A stretch of DNA of 64,000 bases from positions 27,679-91,678 of the forward strand of contig NZ_AKKF01000205.1 in assembly GCF_000281955.1 (NCBI RefSeq), written 5' to 3'. Positions within the stretch are counted from its first letter, which is position 1. The number at the start of each line of letters is the position of its first letter. The notes below the pieces were generated by a model that was given only the letters and a program-made list of their open reading frames with translations, was not told the origin of the DNA and did not search any database. Both the position numbers and the translations under genes were made by a program. This DNA comes from Caulobacter sp. AP07. Its GTDB lineage: Bacteria > Pseudomonadota > Alphaproteobacteria > Caulobacterales > Caulobacteraceae. Positions 61,250 through 64,000 of the stretch are shown one piece after another.

Positions 61250-63097
61250 ATGAACAAGAGCGGTCTTGGCGCCAACGCGCCCTTGACGAAACACGCGCGC
61301 CTGCTGGCCTGGGTCGACGAGGTCGCCGCCCTGACCAAGCCAACGGCCGTCCACTGGTGCGACGGCTCCGACGCGGAATGGATGGCCCTGACCGACGAAC
61401 TGGTCGCCGCCGGCACGCTCAAGCGCCTCAATCCGGACCTGCGCCCCAACTCGTTCCACGCCGCTTCCGACCCGCGCGACGTCGCCCGTGTCGAAAGCCG
61501 CACCTTCATCTGCTCCAAGGACCAGGCCGACGCTGGCCCGACCAACAACTGGCGTGATCCGGCCGAGATGCGCGGCCTGCTCAACGGTCTGTTCGACGGC
61601 TGCATGAAGGGCCGCACGATGTATGTCGTGCCGTTCTCGATGGGCCCGGTGGGCTCGCCGATCAGCGCCCTGGGCGTCGAGATCACCGACAGCGCCTATG
61701 TCGCCGTCTCGATGCGGGTGATGACCCGCATGGGCCAGGCGGCGCTGGACGCCTTGGGCGAGGACGGCTTCTTCGTGCCGGCCCTGCACACCCTGGGCGC
61801 GCCGCTGGCCGAGGGTCAGGCCGACGTGGCCTGGCCGTGCAACGACGACAAGTACATCGTCCACTTCCCCGAAAGCCGCGAGATCTGGTCCTACGGGTCG
61901 GGCTACGGCGGCAACGCCCTGCTGGGCAAGAAGTGCTACGCCCTGCGCATCGCCTCGGTGATGGCCCGCGACGAGGGCTGGCTGGCCGAGCACATGCTGA
62001 TCCTCAAGCTGACCTCGCCGGCCGGCAAGGTGCGCTACGTGGCCGCCGCCTTCCCCAGCGCGTGCGGCAAGACCAACATGGCCATGCTGCAACCCACCCT
62101 GCCGGGCTGGAAGGCCGAGACGATCGGCGACGACATCTGCTGGATGCGGTTCGGCGCCGACGGGCGGCTGTACGCGATCAATCCGGAGGCCGGCTTCTTC
62201 GGCGTCGCGCCGGGCACGGGCGTCAAGACCAACCGCAACGCCGTCGACACCCTGCATTCCAACTGCGTCTACACCAACGTCGCCCTCACCGCCGACGGCG
62301 ACGTCTGGTGGGAAGGCCTGACCGAGACCCCGCCCGAGGGCCTGACCGACTGGAAGGGCCGCGCCTGGACGCCGGAGTCCGGCGAGCCCGCCGCCCATCC
62401 GAACGCCCGCTTCGCCGTGCCCGCCGGCCAGTGCCCGGTGATCGCCGACGAGTGGGAGGATCCCGCCGGCGTGCCGATCTCGGCCATCCTGTTCGGCGGC
62501 CGCCGCGCCTCGGCCGTGCCGCTGGTCACCGAGGCTTTCGACTGGGAGCACGGCGTGTTCCTGGCCTCCAACGTCGCCTCGGAAGGCACGGCCGCGGCCG
62601 AGAACAGCATCGGCGAGCTGCGCCGCGATCCCTTCGCCATGCTGCCGTTCTGCGGCTACAACATGGGCGACTATTTCGCTCACTGGCTGAAGGTCGGCGC
62701 CTCCGCCGATCCGGCCAAGCTGCCGCGCATCTATTTCGTCAACTGGTTCCGCAAGGACGAGCGCGGCAAGTTCGTCTGGCCGGGCTATGGCGAGAACAGC
62801 CGCGTGCTGAAGTGGATCGTTGACCGCCTGGAAGGCGAGGCCGACGCCGTCGACAGCCCGATCGGCCGCCTGCCCGCCCGCGACGGCCTGGACCTGACGG
62901 GCCTGAACCTCAGCGACGCCCAGCTGGACCTGCTGCTGACCGTCGATCCGGCGATCTGGCGCGCCGAAACGGCGCTGATCGCGCGCGACTACACCAAGCT
63001 CGGCGATCGCCTGCCGCCCGCCCTGTGGCGCCAGTTCGAGACCCTGCAAGACCGCCTGACGCCGGCGGCGACCGCGAAGACCTTGGAGCCCGCCTGA
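61250..63097 (+). CDS. pckG: Phosphoenolpyruvate carboxykinase (GTP)
   Basis: A 615-residue GTP-dependent PEP carboxykinase of full length. Motifs are [20 protein letters not shown] for the substrate loop, [15 protein letters not shown] for the kinase-1a P-loop with reactive Cys, GDDICWM for the kinase-2 metal site and [25 protein letters not shown] is near the nucleotide site. It converts oxaloacetate to PEP for gluconeogenesis, needed when growing on organic acids such as fumarate and acetoacetate released by the catabolic region. The ATG at 61250 follows a weak CAGGAT. A MerR-like gene follows by 5 bp. Confidence 0.97.
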   Translation: MNKSGLGANAPLTKHARLLAWVDEVAALTKPTAVHWCDGSDAEWMALTDELVAAGTLKRLNPDLRPNSFHAASDPRDVARVESRTFICSKDQADAGPTNNWRDPAEMRGLLNGLFDGCMKGRTMYVVPFSMGPVGSPISALGVEITDSAYVAVSMRVMTRMGQAALDALGEDGFFVPALHTLGAPLAEGQADVAWPCNDDKYIVHFPESREIWSYGSGYGGNALLGKKCYALRIASVMARDEGWLAEHMLILKLTSPAGKVRYVAAAFPSACGKTNMAMLQPTLPGWKAETIGDDICWMRFGADGRLYAINPEAGFFGVAPGTGVKTNRNAVDTLHSNCVYTNVALTADGDVWWEGLTETPPEGLTDWKGRAWTPESGEPAAHPNARFAVPAGQCPVIADEWEDPAGVPISAILFGGRRASAVPLVTEAFDWEHGVFLASNVASEGTAAAENSIGELRRDPFAMLPFCGYNMGDYFAHWLKVGASADPAKLPRIYFVNWFRKDERGKFVWPGYGENSRVLKWIVDRLEGEADAVDSPIGRLPARDGLDLTGLNLSDAQLDLLLTVDPAIWRAETALIARDYTKLGDRLPPALWRQFETLQDRLTPAATAKTLEPA

Positions 63098-63102
63098 CAT
63101 CG

Positions 63103-63621
63103 ATGAACGCCATGCCGCTTTCGCGCCCCGACGCGGCCGCCTCGGCCGCGTCGGACCAGGCGCATCTCGACAACGACGCCGCGAGCTTCGAGGACGCCTT
63201 CACCCAGGCGCGCTGGCGGGCTTTTCTGCGCATTGTCGAGGGTCGCCCCCGTCCCGCGACGAAGGCGATGATCGGCGATGTCGCCCGCTGGCACGGCGTC
63301 ACGCTCAAGGCCCTGCACAATCTGGATGAGCGCCGGATCACCCAGTGCGAACGTGGTCCAGGCGGCGTCAGGTTCTATGGCCCGGACGACCAGGCCAGGA
63401 TCGAGGTGGCGCTTACCCTGCGCGATTTCGATGTCGGCCTGGACGACATCCGACGCTTTATCGAGCTTTTGGACCGCGACAGAGGAGCGGCCAGGACATT
63501 CCTGGCCCAGGTCCTGACCGATCGCATCGCTGATTTTCGCCGCCGAGAGCAGCGCGCGGCCCGGACGATCGCCTGGCTGCGAACGGCGTCATCGCAAACC
63601 GGGGACGATCGCCTGCCCTAA
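63103..63621 (+). CDS. MerR-like transcriptional regulator
   Basis: A 172-residue protein. The middle (residues about 60-130) reads as a MerR winged helix: VARWHGVTLKALHNLDERRI, GGVRFYGPDDQARIEVALTL and FDVGLDDIRRFIELL. A helical C-terminus with DFRRREQRAARTIAWL would dimerise. No Cys ligands follow, so it is not a classic metal sensor. It starts 5 bp after pckG, so it is probably co-transcribed with it. The start may be either ATG 63103 or 63112. Confidence 0.78.
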   Translation: MNAMPLSRPDAAASAASDQAHLDNDAASFEDAFTQARWRAFLRIVEGRPRPATKAMIGDVARWHGVTLKALHNLDERRITQCERGPGGVRFYGPDDQARIEVALTLRDFDVGLDDIRRFIELLDRDRGAARTFLAQVLTDRIADFRRREQRAARTIAWLRTASSQTGDDRLP

Positions 63622-63623
63622 CG

Positions 63624-63640
63624 TACCCCTTTCAGGGGAC
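63624..63640. promoter_or_regulatory. 17-bp regulon motif, site 16
   Basis: TACCCCTTTCAGGGGAC, two bases after the MerR-like gene's stop and 72 bp before the small ORF at 63713. A canonical copy. Confidence 0.7.
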
Positions 63641-63712
63641 GGCCAGCCCGCGGGGAAGCCGATAGATTGGCGGCAGCCTGATGGGACAGACGGGACAAGG
63701 GAGGAGATCGGC

Positions 63713-63862
63713 ATGGAGGCCATGGCCGGATATTTGCTGCTGGGATTCCTGTCGTCGCGCGCCGCGCCGGATCGGCTCGCGACCGAAGCACGGACCGCGC
63801 AGGTCGTGCCATCCATCGCCGGGCGCCCACGGACGCGCCGGACCACCCAAGCCTCCCGATAG
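63713..63862 (+). CDS. Small ORF with strong translation signal
   Basis: A 49-residue ORF, MEAMAGYLLLGFLSSRAAPD at the start, with one short hydrophobic N-terminal segment and a basic tail ending RTTQASR. GGGAGGAG lies at ideal spacing before the ATG at 63713, and a canonical regulon motif lies 72 bp upstream. No homologue is recognised. It may be a small membrane-associated peptide or a leader for the gene that starts at 63992. Confidence 0.5.
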   Translation: MEAMAGYLLLGFLSSRAAPDRLATEARTAQVVPSIAGRPRTRRTTQASR

Positions 63863-63991
63863 GTCCCCGACCGCCTTGGAACAAACAGCGCGCGTCGGCC
63901 TGGCGCGTGGGTCACCTGGCTTGGCCGAGCGGGCCTCAAGCGAGGCTCAGTCTATTAGCCGGCCGGCGACGGTCCTAGTCCGGGAGGAACC

Positions 63992-64000
63992 ATGGTCGAC
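63992..64000 (+). CDS. Start of next gene, cut by window end
   Basis: ATGGTCGAC at the very end, preceded by GGGAGGAACC, a strong ribosome-binding site. Only three codons (MVD) are visible, so nothing can be said about the product except that it would be in the same direction as the small ORF and may share its regulon motif. Confidence 0.45.

Noticed and set aside
61226..63100. 624-codon minus-strand open frame
   Set aside because: Exact mirror of pckG, whose motifs are complete; composition is that of a shadow frame.
1..64000. tRNA, rRNA, CRISPR arrays or riboswitches
   Set aside because: I looked for clover-leaf arms with CCA-type ends, regularly spaced repeats and known aptamer cores and saw none; a covariance search would be needed to exclude small RNAs.

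Overview
The window is about 64 kb of GC-rich DNA with densely packed genes and strong, well-spaced ribosome-binding sites. TonB-dependent receptors, a GTP-type PEP carboxykinase, a hybrid histidine kinase with a multi-pass membrane sensor and many Rieske, SDR and VOC genes point to an alphaproteobacterium, most likely Caulobacteraceae or a relative. The taxon is an inference from gene content, not from a marker gene.

Left part (1-35.9 kb) is a large catabolic region for aromatic, probably methoxylated, compounds. It holds two VanA-type Rieske oxygenases (1975-2991, 10217-11227) and one dioxygenase-type Rieske alpha subunit (24067-25275). Electron-transfer partners are a FAD-dependent ferredoxin reductase (5839-7083) and a flavin reductase (7248-7727). 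Around them lie VOC proteins, an alpha/beta hydrolase and an exported FAD oxidoreductase. A tetrahydrofolate-dependent O-demethylase (LigM/DesA type, 11476-12852) sits next to folB-like, folD and purU genes that would recycle the C1 unit. The hmgA-fahA-SDR operon (16314-19656) would cleave homogentisate. Further genes are a LuxR-type regulator, a TonB receptor, an enolase-superfamily enzyme, a ketopantoate-reductase-like enzyme, an amidase, an MFS transporter, a second FAH-family hydrolase, cupins and pabB (folate synthesis).

The main hidden signal is a 17-bp imperfect inverted repeat, TACCC-N7-G[GT][GT]A[CT], most often TACCC-N7-GGGAC. I find 16 strong copies and two weak ones. All but one lie in intergenic DNA, nearly always 45-260 bp upstream of a catabolic gene. 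The motif also occurs at 60.5 and 63.6 kb, so it defines a regulon. The LuxR/NarL-type protein at 20021-20848 is the natural candidate regulator. Two decayed paralogues support this history: a Rieske oxygenase remnant that keeps the promoter of the intact gene (5001-5660), and a DUF2218 remnant that keeps the operator of the intact gene (32160-32465).

A second catabolic unit (35.9-42.4 kb) has its own logic: TetR regulator, divergent TonB receptor, amidohydrolase and acyl-CoA ligase, with a 21-bp palindrome in the divergent promoter and no copies of the 17-bp motif. It ends at a sharp junction where the ligase runs into a TadE-like pilus gene that has lost its start.

From 42.9 to 54.1 kb is a toxin-antitoxin and defence-like island: an AbiE-type pair, a ribbon-helix-helix protein, a Xre/ParS-RES pair, a large AT-richer P-loop ATPase, a PaaI thioesterase, a 2-hydroxyacid dehydrogenase, small HTH proteins and HipBA. 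The RES pair and the ATPase lie between two direct copies of a 64-bp piece of the thioesterase gene.

The right end (54.1-64 kb) looks like ordinary chromosome: a metallo-beta-lactamase-fold protein with a divergent LysR regulator, a hybrid histidine kinase, a trypsin-like protein, small hypotheticals, DUF2218, PEP carboxykinase, a MerR-like regulator and a small ORF under the 17-bp motif. No rRNA, tRNA or CRISPR array was seen.
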